Of a stretch of DNA of 64,000 nt, positions 43,660 through 57,574 are shown piece by piece. The notes beneath the pieces are model-generated. The model worked only from the letters and a program-made list of their open reading frames with translations, searched no databases and was not told the origin of the DNA. The position numbers and the translations under genes were made by a program. Each line of letters opens with the position of its first letter. Position 1 is the stretch's first letter. Where the stretch lies: contig CM054113.1 in the NCBI GenBank assembly GCA_028673005.1, positions 208,745,504-208,809,503 of the forward strand, read 5' to 3'. This DNA comes from Tanypteryx hageni (Eukaryota; Arthropoda; Insecta; Odonata; Petaluridae).

Positions 43660-46600
43660 CCAACATTTTCATCATTTCGGTGTCACCATTTATTATTCGC
43701 ACGCAGTGCACGCGAAAAGTCTTGTCCCACTTGAAAGTTTTTTTTTAGATTTGGTAAGTGAGATCTACCCTAAAAGTAGCCGAGCCAGTGAAATTCCAAG
43801 TCTTCTCCAAAAAAGAGGTAAACATTGCTTCTCTTGTCGATCATCCTCGGATGATGTCCACAATTCTATCCATTTACAACACATCGGTTGGATCAAAAGT
43901 TTCAAATCAGAAACCAGAGCTCTCTCGTTAGCAAAATCACTTGCATGAGTTACAACTTGAGCACACTACAGTGGATACGGAGGCATTACTTCATTTTAGA
44001 TATTTTTAGAGATTTTATTGGCAGATATAAAGTTCTCTCCAATCGCTCAAGCGATTTATACAACATCAGGGGGCTTGCAAATTACCCCCGCGAGCAACAT
44101 CCTGTCCGAAAATCTTATATTGCACCACCAAACTACTTTACCTTTTTTACTTACCCCTTACCTTTCTTCTCGCATGCAAATTTCACAGAAAATCGCAATC
44201 TTACCACAAATAAGCGCGCAGCCTGTCTTTGCAGGAGCCAGCAATCGATTGAAAGTGGTTATTGTAATACCGTAATTTACTTAATGTTAAAATAGCATGA
44301 AATTACGACAACGGAAAATAATAATCCAACGTTTCGAATCCGCCTGCCACCTGACAGGCTCCAGGGCGCAACTCTTTATGACTCGTTTTATTTTCCCCGA
44401 GTTAGCATTCGTACAAATTAGCCTAATCAATCACAATTACCTCCCATTCTTACGCTCCCGCCATACAGACCAGTTTGCTCAGGGAAAGTTTTAAAAAGAT
44501 ATTCGAACTTGTTTGTCATACAGAATTGTTTTACGTTCTCAGCGTCGAGGGTCACATTTTGGTTCGCCTACCAGAGCAGAAAAAATTTTGCTCAGAGCCT
44601 CGTCTGGGAGAAAGTGGGAATGACTTATTGCCTCGAGACTTAAAAGTCACATCTCCATTCATTTTTTCGCATTTCATCGGGCGTCCGGAGGGTACACTTT
44701 GTATAAATCAGTTAAAAGGTGGGGAAGAAATAGATTTTTTTTTCACATTTTTCTTGTAAATACGCATAACTTCGCATCGCACTGTTTATATTAAACTGAA
44801 AACCCGTTCTTTAATTTGGATTGATATATGGCGGCTCTGACAAATCAATAGTGGGGCAACTGCGTCGAATTTCATTCGGTTTTTATCAGAAGAATTATGT
44901 AAAGCCAGAGAGTTTTTTTAAGAGAAGAATGTTTCGGTATTCTTTGATACCTGGCCGCAAGTGTTTGTAGCCGCTTTTTTCTATTTTACGTTAGTAACTC
45001 CAAATATTCCAGTAATCGCAGTATTTATGTGAAACCTTATATCTTAAATTTAATCAATTCAGTGTAATTTCAAAGAATTGAATGATCGTTGTGTTTGAGT
45101 TTCCTTGTTCTATTGCTGTCATGATCTATTCCTCGACTGGCTGCATGGCAGAAAACGGGAATGAGTTTAAACACGTTTCTATTCGGATTAAATTGAGACT
45201 ATATAATCCGTTCTTATATTTAAATACTTCGTCGTATAAAATTGGTTAAATTTTAACATTGAAATCTTTACATATGGATAAAATAAAGAAATTTAATGCA
45301 ATTTGAAATTTCAAAATTTTAAATTTTACAGGTGAACGAGCGAATGAGATACAAAAAAATCGAGGCATTGTCGCGAATTTTTAAGATTGTCGGAGAAAAT
45401 CTGTGAGCAGTTAGGCAAAGTCATCGCATAAATATTAGGACAGTGATCGAACAAGAAGGAAAAAAACGTATGTGACGTAAAGAAAGTGAGTTGTTTTCGG
45501 CGAATATTTTTTTCTATCCACCTCGAAAGGTCCGCATTTGATTTTCCTGTGGTTTTCTTCGATTAATTTGTAGATATAAATTTTCGCATGACTGCTGACT
45601 ATATAATTCTGAATTTTTTTATCTTGAACGTGAGACTGTCAAATTTCCTGGATAACTTCGACATTAGAACAGGGAAAGGATTTTCTTATCTGTTTGAAAT
45701 ATTTTTACATTTGTTTGAAAGTGCTCGTTCAAGTCGTTTATAGGTTTAAATATTTCTTTACAATGATGAGAGTTTAATATTATTAATTTCGAAGTTGTTG
45801 GCAGGAGTGAAGGCTAGTAATAATTTCACTCCATGCTCACTAGGTTCATGAGGAAACAATATATAAAGTTGCGTAATTCGTAGACTATGCAATTTATATT
45901 TGCATATTATTTTGCTGTTATGTGCAAAAAATAGAATGTCGCTGAAATTGCCGAAATAAATGAAAGTATTAAATTAATATTCCGAAAATCCTACTTGTAG
46001 TTACAGTAATCCTCATTGACCGGAGCTAATAAATTTTAGTTCAAAGAATCCATCTTAACTAGATGCCCAGCTGGAAATAATGTCTTATTAGATACATTAT
46101 TTATATAACATCTTTCCTATATATTTGCTACAACAAGTGATATTCTATTATTTTCACAGTAATTACTCGTCGGTGTATATCGGTAAAAAATGCCGCAGAA
46201 TTAATATCTTAGAATAAGTTGACTGTAGCAGTCAAATTTGTAAAATTTCCGCTACTGAATTTTAGACAAGGTTTGTTGAGAGATAATTTTAAAGATCTTA
46301 TATAATTTCGGCTTTGAATCGAATGCTTCGCTGAGAGGTTGTTACGAATTAATCGAATTATGATAAACTATATCGTCTTGTTTACGTCTATTTTATCTTT
46401 GTCTTATTTATTTTTTATAGCATAAGCCATTGCCACCGAAATAATCTTCCGAATTTTCAAGTGTTGTTTCCTCTCGTATCTCAAGCTAAATTGTGCTCCT
46501 TTGATAATTCGAGACGTGACGCGTGAAATCGCGTGTTTTGGAGGTCACCTTGGAAGGAGAGTCGCCAATGTTCCTTTTATCAATTTGGGAGAACGAGGAG

Positions 46601-46990
46601 CGTGCATCAATGTCAGGAGATCGCCGTTGCAGATAACTCGGCAGCCCAGGGCTCTTGTACACTTCTGGAGGGTTTTGAACATTTATGGCTGGACGCTTCA
46701 TTAAAACGAGCCATTTGCTGGGCGATATGATCTCCAGGCTGGGAAATATATCGCTGCTTCCAAGGAATAGAGACGTGGCTCTATTATGTGGCTGCACTAT
46801 CAATCTTTTTTGCGAAATTTTTTCATTAAAAATAAAAATAATATAATCATAGTATTTAAAAAAGCGGCAATTCAGCCAACTATCAATGAACATTATATAA
46901 AAGGGACTAAAATTACGTGAGCAATCTTAGTGGTTTATTCAACTAAACATCATTTTCGTCGTAGGTTTAGATCACCTCAGTCATCACAGG
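43660..46990. other. No gene recognised
   Basis: Frames such as 46486-46893 (minus) and 43888-44295 (plus) are open by chance as far as I can tell: no domain, no splice context, no start support. No repeats were recognised. Confidence 0.45.
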
Positions 46991-47404
46991 CAACGGTTCC
47001 CAACGTGTGGGTCGCGAAAACGGATCAATCTATATGGAATAGTTTCAATAGTTTATTTCTTAGTTTTTAAAAATATGTTGTAATATTTTACTAAAATTTT
47101 AAAAATTTTATTAAATGTACTGTACGAATCGTTCAGGATTATAGTATAACTAATGTAAAGCCATACCTACCTTTCCAATTTATGAGTAGGACTCTAGATT
47201 TGATCTAAATTAGATATTAATTAATTAAATGTATGGCTTTATTTTGGACATGCAGTCGTTTTGCAAATATAATAAATATTTATAATATTTCGAAATTAAT
47301 GTTAAATTTTATATCTATTTGTAGATAGATGCAATAAGGAGTTCGCGTTAAGGTCGGCAGCTTTAATAGGGGGGTCGCAGATGCATAATGGTCGGGAACC
47401 GCTG
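46991..47404. mobile_element. hAT MITE, 414 bp
   Basis: Ends CAACGGTTCCCAACGTGTGG and, from the right, CAGCGGTTCCCGACCATTAT, with GGGTCGCG/GTCGC motifs inside. Flanks ATCACAGG (46983-46990) and GTCGCAGG (47405-47412) agree at 6 of 8, so the insertion is old. Non-coding. Confidence 0.7.
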
Positions 47405-47587
47405 GTCGCAGGCATAAATATAGTAGATTTCGGCGAAAATAAAACAAACTTTAAAAACTAACTGGATTTATTAAGTAACAGATAATGGATGTGAAGTACA
47501 AGGCTGAATTTTTATCCTAAAGTTGAAATATAATTGATTAATAGAATCTATTTTGTCTTGATTTGTGTTGCTCGGATTGCCTTAGGT

Positions 47588-48235
47588 CAGTGGTTTTCAA
47601 ACTTTTTGTCTACGACCCAAAATTTGAAATCACATTCGCCTTGCGACCCAAATGGTAACGGTACCTGCTCAGCACCCCATCAAATCGCCGTGGATTTATT
47701 AGCATAAGATTAAATAAAACATTTTTAAAATAACTGTAGACACAATCGCTCAGTTTCTTACAATTTTATTTTTTTCTGCATAAAGGTCAATTTTTTTAAA
47801 GAGTGCATGAAAAACAAAATGGGACCACTGAATCAAGGCATTCCTTCACTGAAATTTTAGGAAAATTTTCAAATATATTTAGAACAAAGAAAGCTGCAAG
47901 CACTAATTTACTTGACATTAGTAAAAAATATATACATCACAGTTTGCTCGGATGATTGTTAGTGCAAGCCCCTCGTCTTTAGTGCCTGCTATGATGCTGT
48001 TGCACCTTCGTGATCAGCTGATCCAATCTTGGTTTAATATTGATGGAGAGAGCGCAGCGCAGATCATGCTGGGGATCAAGTTTATTTCTTGCCTCTCTTG
48101 GTGGTACTTTACATTTGTACTTGCTAGTATAGAAAATTTACAGTTTTTCACTTTGAGACTGGGGATCATCCGCGACCCATCATAAGGCCTTTACGACCCA
48201 AGTTTGTGTCGCGACCCTGGGTTTAGGAACCCCTG
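47588..48235. mobile_element. hAT element, 648 bp
   Basis: Ends CAGTGGTTTTCAAACTTTTT and, from the right, CAGGGGTTCCTAAACCCAGG, with CGACCCA motifs near both. Flanks CCTTAGGT (47580-47587) and CCTTAGGG (48236-48243) match at 7 of 8. A frame at 47952-48185 is not recognisably a transposase. Confidence 0.85.
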
Positions 48236-48563
48236 CCTTAGGGTTTAATATGACGTGTGTCAAATGTCATTGATTATCCCTGCGTGGTATTTTTTTAACT
48301 CACCTATCTTACATCTTTGAAGTACAAACAATAATTTATAAAGAACAATATTTAGAATTGTAAAGTCAAGCGACCATATTGGTGATATCCAGCTGTGATT
48401 TAAAATTTGTCGTGTTTTGTAAAGAAAACTTTTCCTTGGGAAAATTTATTTTTCTCGTTCCCAAGAAATATTGCAGTTCCTTTTAATTCTTTGTATCACT
48501 TTAGAGTAAATTCTGTGAGTGTATTACGAACTATTGTGCTACATTTTATTTAATTAATTGCAG

Positions 48564-48698
48564 AATTAACCAGAATCCTGCGTCCCCAAAAGAGCTTATT
48601 CCCAATGCTATAGCACAAATAACGCAATTATTGTCACTGGATCTTCTGCATCAAAAAAACTGTGATATTTATGTAACTTTGAGCGGACTTAGGTCCTG
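48564..48698 (+). CDS. Possible isolated exon, unknown protein
   Basis: TTAATTAATTGCAG precedes and CTG|GTAATT follows a stretch open in one frame for 44 codons: INQNPASPKELIPNAIAQIT and LLSLDLLHQKNCDIYVTLSG. Helix-like composition and matching splice signals are suggestive, but I do not recognise the protein and found no neighbouring exon. Chance, or a decayed transposon, is as likely. Confidence 0.2.
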
Positions 48699-48699
48699 G

Positions 48700-50639
48700 T
48701 AATTGCTATATATTATTTCGTTATTATTATTAAAGAAACCTTTTTTATTTATTAACTTATATTGATTTATTTATCGCTTATCTCAAACTCGATTACTACG
48801 AACTCATTATAATTGACCTTGGATGAGAAATCAACTCTCGAGTTATACAATTTCATGGGAAGTTCTAATATTGATATCCAAGGTAACGACCACGTCTCGT
48901 GCCCATACACGAGTCACTTTCCCTTTTTTATTTTTCCCTTTCGTCGCTTCATCCACTAGTTCTCTCCGTACATTCTTCATCGATTCCCTCATCGTGCGCT
49001 TCACTCAGCTCGCTTTTCCATCTCAACCTTTAGACGTTCCCTCTTTCCCTTCCTTTCCCGGCCATTTATCTCTTCATCTCTTCCGAGAATTATTAATCCT
49101 TAAGTCTCGTTGGCATGTATCGGAATTTCCTTTTCCCGAGGTCCGTGGGGTTGCCGACTCTTTCTAATCCGACCGCTTTTTGTCTTCTCCCGGAGTGGGA
49201 GGGCGTAATTACGCCCAACTCTCTGGCCCTCACGAAACCACCCAACATCCTCGCGTGTTTCCTTCTTTGTTTGCACAAAGGAACTCGACGCCGATCTCTC
49301 GGCACATCCAGATCCGAGGCTTTTTTCAATTTCGAAGCGAATCAGATAAAATCCTTCCGGCGACAGCGGTGCGAAATTTTCGAGTCGGTTAAAACCTGCA
49401 ACCTACTTCAGACGACACGTCTGGCCGTCGTTTGTAAATTCGAGCCTTGCATGCGAAAAGTTTGTCTTCGGGTCGCGACGGGCAACTAAATCATTCTGGA
49501 AAACGCCTCGCCATTATCCACCGGAGAGACAACGTGTCTCTTGTCCGCGTTCATCCACTCCCGTGATATTTCCAAGAAAATTGAAGGGAGACAATTGACG
49601 GTCGCACTTTTTCCCGCGAACTCTAGGCAAGAGAACGGAAAAAGGAGTCGTTTTTTTCCTCCGCCGAAAGCCATCGATGTAAATGTGCAAGAGTCGCGAA
49701 ATTCCTTGAAACCATTAGGGGAGCTGCAGGAAAAAGAAAGAACGCCTCGACTCCATCGCGTGCGCGACGCTTTGCTATTTTCGCGCGACTCGATAATTCT
49801 ACGCTCTCAAAAAAAAGATTTTTTTCCGACTCGGATCGTTTGCGTAGGCAAATATTTCCATTAGTTCTTCGAAAGATTTACAGAGTCGCCCACAAATAAT
49901 TCAGCCACGCTTAAGGTGGTCGGAAGAAATAAAGTTTGAAAAAAATGAGATGTTTTCAAAATTTTCCCGGCGTTTTTATTTTTCGGAGACTCTTAAATAA
50001 ATTATATATGTGTGTGTGTTTATGCGTAAATATGCGTGTCATGCTCCTCTCTTCCTCTCTCTCCGCTGCTGAAGGCCTCGACATAACTCATCCATGAACA
50101 CTTATTCGTGGGCCGTCCCATCCACATTCTACCGAAAAATTTCCGTTTTCTCATTCTTCTCGTCTTCCTTTCGTATATTCTTCATCCGTCGTTTCTCTCC
50201 TCAAAAAAAAAACATTGCATTGCGTTTGCGCGCAATGAGATCTGATTCCGGGACAAATGCTTCATCCAATCAGAGATTATTTCTTTCTTATTATCTTCAT
50301 TGCTATTCTTATTATTATTCTTTTCTTAGAAAGTTCCGGTTAGAAGCTGCTTAAAAAGCATATTTTGAAAGGGACGGAAAATGCTTGTATAAAAACAATG
50401 CCATCGGACGCATGAAACGTCATAGCGACGAAGGCGAAATAATCAAACTAAACAAACATGACCAACTTTACAAATATACCTAAAGGTTTTTAATGGAAAC
50501 TTCCTGAGATTTTTCAAACCGAACAACAGGACGTCACCTAGCCACGAAACCTAGGACGCGTTCATTGAAACCTTTAAAATTTGCATTGCTTATTCCTGTA
50601 TCATCTTACCTTATTCGACTCCGAAAACACTCGTTTTTT
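48700..50639. other. No gene recognised
   Basis: 49000-49900 is less AT-rich, with several open frames (49115-49489, 49541-49864) of Arg/Ser/Pro-rich composition and no recognisable domains. Treated as noncoding. Confidence 0.45.
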
Positions 50640-51320
50640 CACCCTTTGACTGTCCCTCCCATCTGTTAGTGCCTCCATTCTCTATATCCCTGCGCCTCGA
50701 CGTCCTCTCTCTCGCTCTCTCTCTCTCTCTATCCCTCTTCTTTCTTATTCCGCATCACGGGTACGCTCTAACCATTTACCTGCCGTAGAAGAGATCATTC
50801 TTCTCTCTGGCGTTTCCTCTTTTCGTCCAGTCCCCTTCATTTTATATTCCTAGTGTATAGATTAGAGAGGGGAAGATGTAAGTGGAGAGCAGGTGCGGCG
50901 GAGGGGAGGGAGAGAGAGAGAGAGGGAGTGGAGTGGGGCGGGAGGAATCCCAAATGAGACAGTAGAATAGAGAGAGAGAGTGGAGGAGTGAGTGCAGGAG
51001 AGAGGGAGCGCGATGGAGGAAGATAGGAGGATGAGCTATGGGAAAGGGAGAGAGGTTAGTGGAAGGAGGAATAGGGAGGGGAGAGAGAGGAAAAGAGAAA
51101 GGCGGGCATATGGAGGTTGGCAATGGGAAGATTGAGTAGGTAAATTGGAAGATGCAGGATGGAGAGAAGGCGTTTTTTTTTTTCAAAGGAGGACTGGAGG
51201 AGGAAGGTTAAGTGGGGTGGATGAGGGAGGTGAGGAATGGGAGGAATCAGTGAGGAGGTTGAAGTTGGAGGAGGTATTTTAACCCGAGGGAGAGGAGTGG
51301 ATGATTTTTTGAGGTCCACC
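50640..51320. repeat. Pyrimidine-rich to purine-rich switch
   Basis: 50640-50850 is CT-rich with a (CT)n core near 50706-50730. From about 50860 to 51320 the + strand is almost all G and A (GGAGAGAGGG-like words). The open Pro/Ser-rich minus-strand frames there are composition artefacts. Confidence 0.8.
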
Positions 51321-52357
51321 CATATCGGGTTGAGCAGAGCTGTTCTCTCCAGTCTTACAACGTATAATTAAGTGTGGCTTGATCCCTGGAATTTATCGGA
51401 CGTAAATCAAGGGAAAGAAGGGGAGGAAAAACAAACAGTGCGTTTTGGATGAGAGCCCAGAGGCCGATGGAAAATGACGGGGGCGGGTGGGTGGGAGGGA
51501 GGAAGGCGAGGAGGGAGGTTTCGGGAGAGTCGGCTCGCAAGGAGGAAGGATATTAGAGGAGTTGCGGTGCCCTCGGGAGGAAGGACTATGCCGGACGGCG
51601 TCGCTTTTTCCAATTTTCCGGCCTTTTCTATTTTAAATAATAAAAATAATCCCGCGGCTACATACCGGGGGGGGGAGGGGGGGGGGGGAATTTCGGTCTA
51701 ATGAATTGATCTCTCTTTCTCAGGGTGCTTTCTTTATACCACTTATTCAAGTAATATTTTTTTGAACGATAATGTTCCTGCCTGTTGTTTTTAAAGAGTT
51801 TTTGGCGGACGTGTAATCATTTGACCGCTTGAGAATCATGTCCGATTTCCGAGACGCGAATCAATCATCGTCCCCAGCAGGAACGAATTTTGTTCGTAAG
51901 ATTGTCGCATTAAAAGCGGACGGTTTTAATTAAATCAAATGAAGATCTAAGGGACGAGAAGAAGGTAAAAATGCCTCCTTCGGACATTCGAAATATCCCT
52001 GTATTGAGGGTTTCATATTAGAGTATCTTCAGTGCGATGTAAAGAGCGAATCAGAACAAAAACAAACACGTTTTCGCATTAATTTCGGTTTAATTCTTAC
52101 CTTTTGAAAGTACAGCTTTTATCGGTATCGACACAGTTGAGCTGAATTTATTTAGAAGTGTAAGGTTATGGTATTTCATGCTGTTTATCCTGGTGTAGTT
52201 TCCGAATCATAAACGAACGACGACGAACATTTAAGCGCTAATGGTCCCGATCGTTAGTGAACGTCATACGATATTCTAATTAATCTTTTCTTATCAATAC
52301 ATTTTTGTGTGTTTAGCTTTCATCTGCTTATAATACGGAGTTTCGAAACTAAATATT
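51321..52357. other. No gene recognised; G-run at 51667-51688
   Basis: Continues purine-rich to about 51640, then a near-pure G tract, then ordinary AT-rich DNA. Confidence 0.5.
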
Positions 52358-52875
52358 AACAAGTAAAATACCCTTGCTAAAGCAGGAGGTGGAAGCACGG
52401 TTTCTTAAAAATTTCTGGTTTGCCTTCTTCTATGAGGAGTGGTGAACCCGCACCATTGGAATGTAGATCCTCATTAGAATTTCCCATCCGTGAAAACTTC
52501 AGTAGTTTGGATGCAATACCACTTCAAAATTTTGAATTTTTCGAAATTGAATTAACTGCATGGAAAACCCAATCGGTGGAAAATTCATAGAATGATAAAT
52601 TCAAAAAGAATTTTCCTAATATTTCCAGTAGTTTGGCAACAATACCATTTCAAAATTTTGAATTGTCCAAATTTGAAGCCATCTAGCGGACAATCTATGC
52701 ATTTCCGTGAAAATTCAATAGGTGGAAAATTAATGGATTTATAAGAGCTATATAATTCAAAAAGAAATTTCCAAATATCTCACAAAACAAAAAAGTTGAT
52801 TGTCCATAGACTAGCAGTCAGACGAATGGACTAACAGACAGTGATCACACGTTTTTCTTTTAAGAAAACGTGCTA
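52358..52875 (+). repeat. Dispersed repeat family D, copy 1
   Basis: Begins AACAAGTAAAATACCCTTGC and GGAGGTGGAAGCAC, contains two internal TTCAAAATTTTGAATT-type subrepeats, and ends with ACAAAAAAGTTGATTGTCC and AAACGTGC. Its reverse complement occurs at 57575-57880. Noncoding. Confidence 0.7.
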
Positions 52876-53601
52876 AAAATTGTTAAAATCAGCTAGTTGA
52901 TTACGAAAGAAAACAATCGGCAATTTGGAGATTAATAATTTGCCAGATAAACATTAATTGTGAGGACTTCTCTGCGATCATTCCTGCGCACATTTATTTA
53001 CATTAAAAATCCATCTGTCGCTTCCAAAATGAGATTGTAATTGATAATCGATATTGCCTCTCCGGAGCTTGTTAAGTATGCATCGCAGATGTCTCGGAGG
53101 TTCACGTTTATGCTTAGGTGGGGTGTTTACTTAAATATTCATGAGCGCTCAAGAGGGATTGATTTGATATACCGACATGATCGCCATAAATTCACCCAAA
53201 AATCACCAGACCATTAAGCGATAAATTCGCCATTGAATAGAATAATGACTGCAAAAATTTTACTTCCTTCTATTCTTTCGATATTATGTACTTAATGGAA
53301 GTGGATAATGCCGTACTTTCTTTCTAGTTCTACAAATATGAATGGCTCCCTCTTATTGGCGATTTCCTGCATGAAAGATCTATAAAAGTGGGGTGCATAA
53401 ATTTATCGCTTGAAGCAATTTTCGCTTCAACACCGAGTATGTCATGAACAGACATTACATTTCCTTTTACTCTTCTACAAAGACCGTTTCAAAATATAAT
53501 TTCCGTTTATATTAGAGGCCAATCACATAAAATGAAAAATGTACATGGAATATCAAGTTCTTTTTACGAATTTACGTCAATAAACTGTTCATTTTCGGGA
53601 A
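52876..53601. other. No gene recognised
   Basis: AT-rich sequence upstream of the tRNA gene. Confidence 0.5.
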
Positions 53602-53673
53602 GGGGATGTAGCTCAGTGGTAGAGCGTTCGCTTTGCATGTGAAAGGCCCCGGGTTCGATCCCCGGCATCTCCA
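53602..53673 (+). tRNA. tRNA-Ala (anticodon TGC)
   Basis: A 72-nt gene that folds fully. The acceptor stem GGGGATG pairs with CATCTCC (one G-U), the D arm is GCTC-AGTGGTA-GAGC, and the anticodon stem TTCGC/GTGAA has one G-U. The loop TTTGCAT has anticodon TGC at 53634-53636, and the T arm is CCGGG-TTCGATC-CCCGG. Internal promoter boxes A (TAGCTCAGTGG) and B (GGTTCGATCCC) are canonical. No intron and no encoded CCA (discriminator A at 53673), as usual in eukaryotes. A TTTTTT run about ten bases downstream serves as pol III terminator. It decodes GCA/GCG alanine codons. Confidence 0.98.
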
Positions 53674-53682
53674 CTTAATTGA

Positions 53683-53688
53683 TTTTTT
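53683..53688 (+). terminator. Pol III terminator of the tRNA-Ala gene
   Basis: A run of six T (in GATTTTTTAC) shortly after the mature 3' end at 53673. Confidence 0.7.
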
Positions 53689-53689
53689 A

Positions 53690-56600
53690 CTCACAATTCT
53701 TTTTCGCCGTTCGTTAATAGTAGTTAGCGTGGGTGATTCGTATTCGAATCCTTCCAAGGGTATTTTTGAAAATATTCGTCTTTGTTATCGTTGATGTGCT
53801 CGTTGCCTTGAAGTGCTGCTTTTGAGCTACTTAAATGAAACAACAACACATAAAATTAGAAAAACGTAATCTTCATTGTATGATCTATTTCTGATGGAAG
53901 ATATTGTTCAATGCGCGATAAATAAACATTTTAGTTGATTTATGAAAGAATTTCTTGAAATTTAATTGTCTACAAATGTTTAAGATAGTGCACGAAGGTA
54001 CGTACAAGAACGACTCACATTTAGTCCTAGCGTTTGATGTTCCTTAATTGCTCTCTGTCAGTTACAAATTCGCTTGCTAATAATATATTCTAGTTGTTCC
54101 CTCTCTGAACAGCGCCAAGCATTGATAAATGTTCATAGAGTACATTAAACCACATTCATTTTTATTAATGTATAAGATTCTCATACCACATGCGAGGAAA
54201 TTGTACCTTACAAATAAAAAGTACACGACTTAAAATATGGATCTCATAGAAAGCTTTCTGTGGAGTTTTATCAATTAATTATGAAATATTAAATACCTAA
54301 ATGTTGGCAAGGTTAAAATGTTTTGGATTTTTCATATTTTTTTATCTTGATAGCTTTCTCCAAGTGATAAAGAGTCACTATCTCACCCTTCTGTTATTCT
54401 AAGCTTTCAAACGATGCCAATTTTTCTGTTCTCGCCCAAATATGTGCATAAACAAACAGTGAAACTTTTATCTAAAAATAAGGAAGAAATAGTCTGTAAC
54501 CCAAGAGGCAGTTTAAAATGTAAATTTAATATAAAATTTTATCCCAGCTAACATTTGACAGCGTACCCGATACTATTTATAAGAAGGTACTCGCAAATAT
54601 TGTCGATAGATATTTCCAATAAACTAAAAAGCAAGGAAAGGAATACGTCTGGCGTAGTCAGTGTTGTGTCCCGTGCTATTCAACATTTCAGCCTACAGCC
54701 ATATCCACTCCGGCGGTTGCACGTTCCGAGTTTGGCGTTAGTCGTAAGTGTATCTGTAATACGTTCGCACTATATCCGAATTTTAGGAATGTTTCTGTAT
54801 TTCAATTACGGCATTGGCTCCGCGTCTCAAATTTTCATCTCGAAGAAGGCAAAATTCATTCATGTTCGAAATTAAAGTAAGATTTAAGTTTACGATAGTA
54901 TTACTTTGTTTGAAATAATTGAAAAGTTTTTGACGGCAGTATTTGATACCCAACCAGGGTTTTTTTTGAAGATATCAAGTAATGCGAGACAAAGCGAAAG
55001 CAAAAAGTTGAGTAAAAAGCCTGAAAAAAGCCAGAATTTTTACAAATTAGTATTTTTTACTGTAGTTTCTTCGGCCAGCATGCAATCTGTCCAGAACTTG
55101 AATCGATTTCTTTATATCTGCCTTAGACAAAGGCCCAAGTCTGCGAAAACCCAATGATCTGAAACAGTTGTATCATGCGACAGGTTTTTTTTTTTTTTGA
55201 AGGAATGAATTTTTGTGAAGAAGGTGTAGGAGGAAAAAATGCAGGTAGACACAGCACGAATGTATGTACGTAGCTTAGAAAAGGATCGATTGAAGAAGAT
55301 TTACATTTTCCATGCATCATATTTTCAATTCTGTTTCCCCCATCTCCATACTATCCTTAATATTTGAAGTTCAACTTGTCCTTAATGACGATTATATATT
55401 GACAGTTTTTTTATTTTTCTCGATTTCGGATATTTGACTTTTTCACCTAAGGAGTTGTTTTCTCTCAATCGGAAATGTTTTGCAATAAGGCAACGACGAT
55501 TCCTAACTCTTCGACTAAATATGTGGAATTTTATCACTCCATCTGTAACACCAGAGTCGTAGCGACGCGAAATTTTAAAACCTGAAAATCAGCCTTAAAC
55601 ACCAAATCCAAGGTAATGATCATAACTCACAACATAATGGATAACTCTCTATAACTATAATGGTAGCAAAAACATCACTCGCTGTGGGAATAAACTCTTT
55701 CCATTACCCTCGCAAAAGATTGACCCACGCTCCCCGGTTTAAGCGAGCTCAAATTAAAGATGAAGCGACACGTTGAAATTTTTACGATTTGACTCCCAAC
55801 TTGACCCCGCGTTCGACGTAGATCACTTCTTTCCCTATTTGCGAAGCGTCTTCTTCGGATTTTTCGCGCAGCGCGAAAAGATGGCGTCTTTCGATCCTGC
55901 GCCCTAGCAGAGCTCATGCATAGGTTTTGTCAACTTTAATCAATTATGAGTCAAATATTATTGTATGGACGATGATCGTCATTCTCAGTAGGGGTAGAAA
56001 AATGGAAAACAGGACACAAGTCATTGTTCTTGGTGTTTACAATAGGAGTTAAAATGTTCTTGTCATCCGAAAAAAACCGGTGATTTATCTCGTGATATAT
56101 TTATGGCGAAAATTGGGAAGCTCGCCAAAAGATTTACTGCGACGATAAATCAGATGACAAGCTTACTAAAAATTGAAAGGATGTTTGCTGTTATGCTAGA
56201 AATTTAAGATTTGCTTCAAACGTCTCTTATGGAAGTAATTATTTCTATTGAAATTGTAGGACTCCATTGATACCTAACAGTTTCTCCGCTATTTATCCCA
56301 TCATCGAGTGTCACCTTCCCACTTGCCTTAAATACTCATATACCCACACCTACGCGTTACTTTGGTAAATAAACTGCGAGGATCGTTTGTGAAACCGTAA
56401 ATTCTTCCAAACAAATTGAATGCCAAAACCAAAACTAGTATGGGAAATTATAGAAAGGCGTACATTTTACGAACATGTTGTTACATATTTAAGGTAAATG
56501 ATGTTGTTGTAGTATTTTTATAAAATTAATTAGATTATTTTTCTCTTGTTCTCATTCGATCAATTCCATTATCGTATCTAATGTGACGCTTGAATGGAAC

Positions 56601-57574
56601 ATAAATTTCTTTTAAGCGATCTTTATATCAACTCAAACGCGTTTCATCAGATCTAATCTAGCTATTATCGCGTAATATGAAGCAAGCGAAAATTTAATAG
56701 ACTCATAACATTTAGACCTAAGAATTAACGAAATTAAATATACGGAAGAAAATTTATCATGAATTTTTATTCTGCATTTTAATTCAATTATTATTTTTCT
56801 TGGAAATCTGCTCTTTCATTTACCTTGCGCTTCCACTTCCTTTGTTAATATGCAGTTTAGCAATGTTCATTGGGTAAATATAGGAGATGTTAAGAATTAT
56901 TTCATTCTTCGAGGTGACTTGAATGTGAATGTGTATGAAGTAATTGGGCTTGTAACCCAATAGGTATCCATTAATTGAAATCCCTGTGGGGATCCGGGAA
57001 TGGAATAGAATGGATATTGAGCTAGTTCGTCGAAATACACCGTTTTTCTTTGACAAAGGACGGAGATCTTATTGAGCAAGGAAAACCCATCTATTCGGAC
57101 GAGAAACTAGATGAGAATGTTGTGTGCATTACACTGACGCGTCAGTAAACAGAGGGGCGAGGGCATTGAATGAGGAGTAAATGTGTTCATAGGAAGGCTT
57201 TCAGCTATGATTGGAAATCTGGAGAGTGAATCAGTGAGGGAAACTACGGTAAAACGTAAACTACGGCATTAGGATGTCTGACAATATAGATATGAATATA
57301 AACTCCAATAACCTTTATTGGAAGGGTATTCAAATACAGTAGGTACTGTATATAAATACAGTGACGCATAATTTCTTCAAAAATAATTATCTAGCTCATC
57401 TTATGGCTGAAATCAAATGGAAAAATTAAGTATTTCGGAAAGGCATAGCCATAAGCCATCCTGATTATGGGTGTCTGAGAAACAGTTTTTCGACGTTATT
57501 CATCGTTTACTACGGTTACCGTCCCATTTTCATCACAATAGCTTCTAGATTCTCACTTCGTTTTTAGTATTTTT
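53690..57574. other. No gene recognised
   Basis: AT-rich, with short unremarkable frames on both strands. A T11 run lies near 55186. No splice-supported or domain-bearing frame was found. Confidence 0.45.

Noticed and set aside
46486..46893. 135-residue minus-strand frame
   Set aside because: Residue composition and lack of any domain look like a chance opening in moderately GC sequence.
50842..51319. Pro/Ser-rich minus-strand frames
   Set aside because: Composition artefact of the purine-rich tract.
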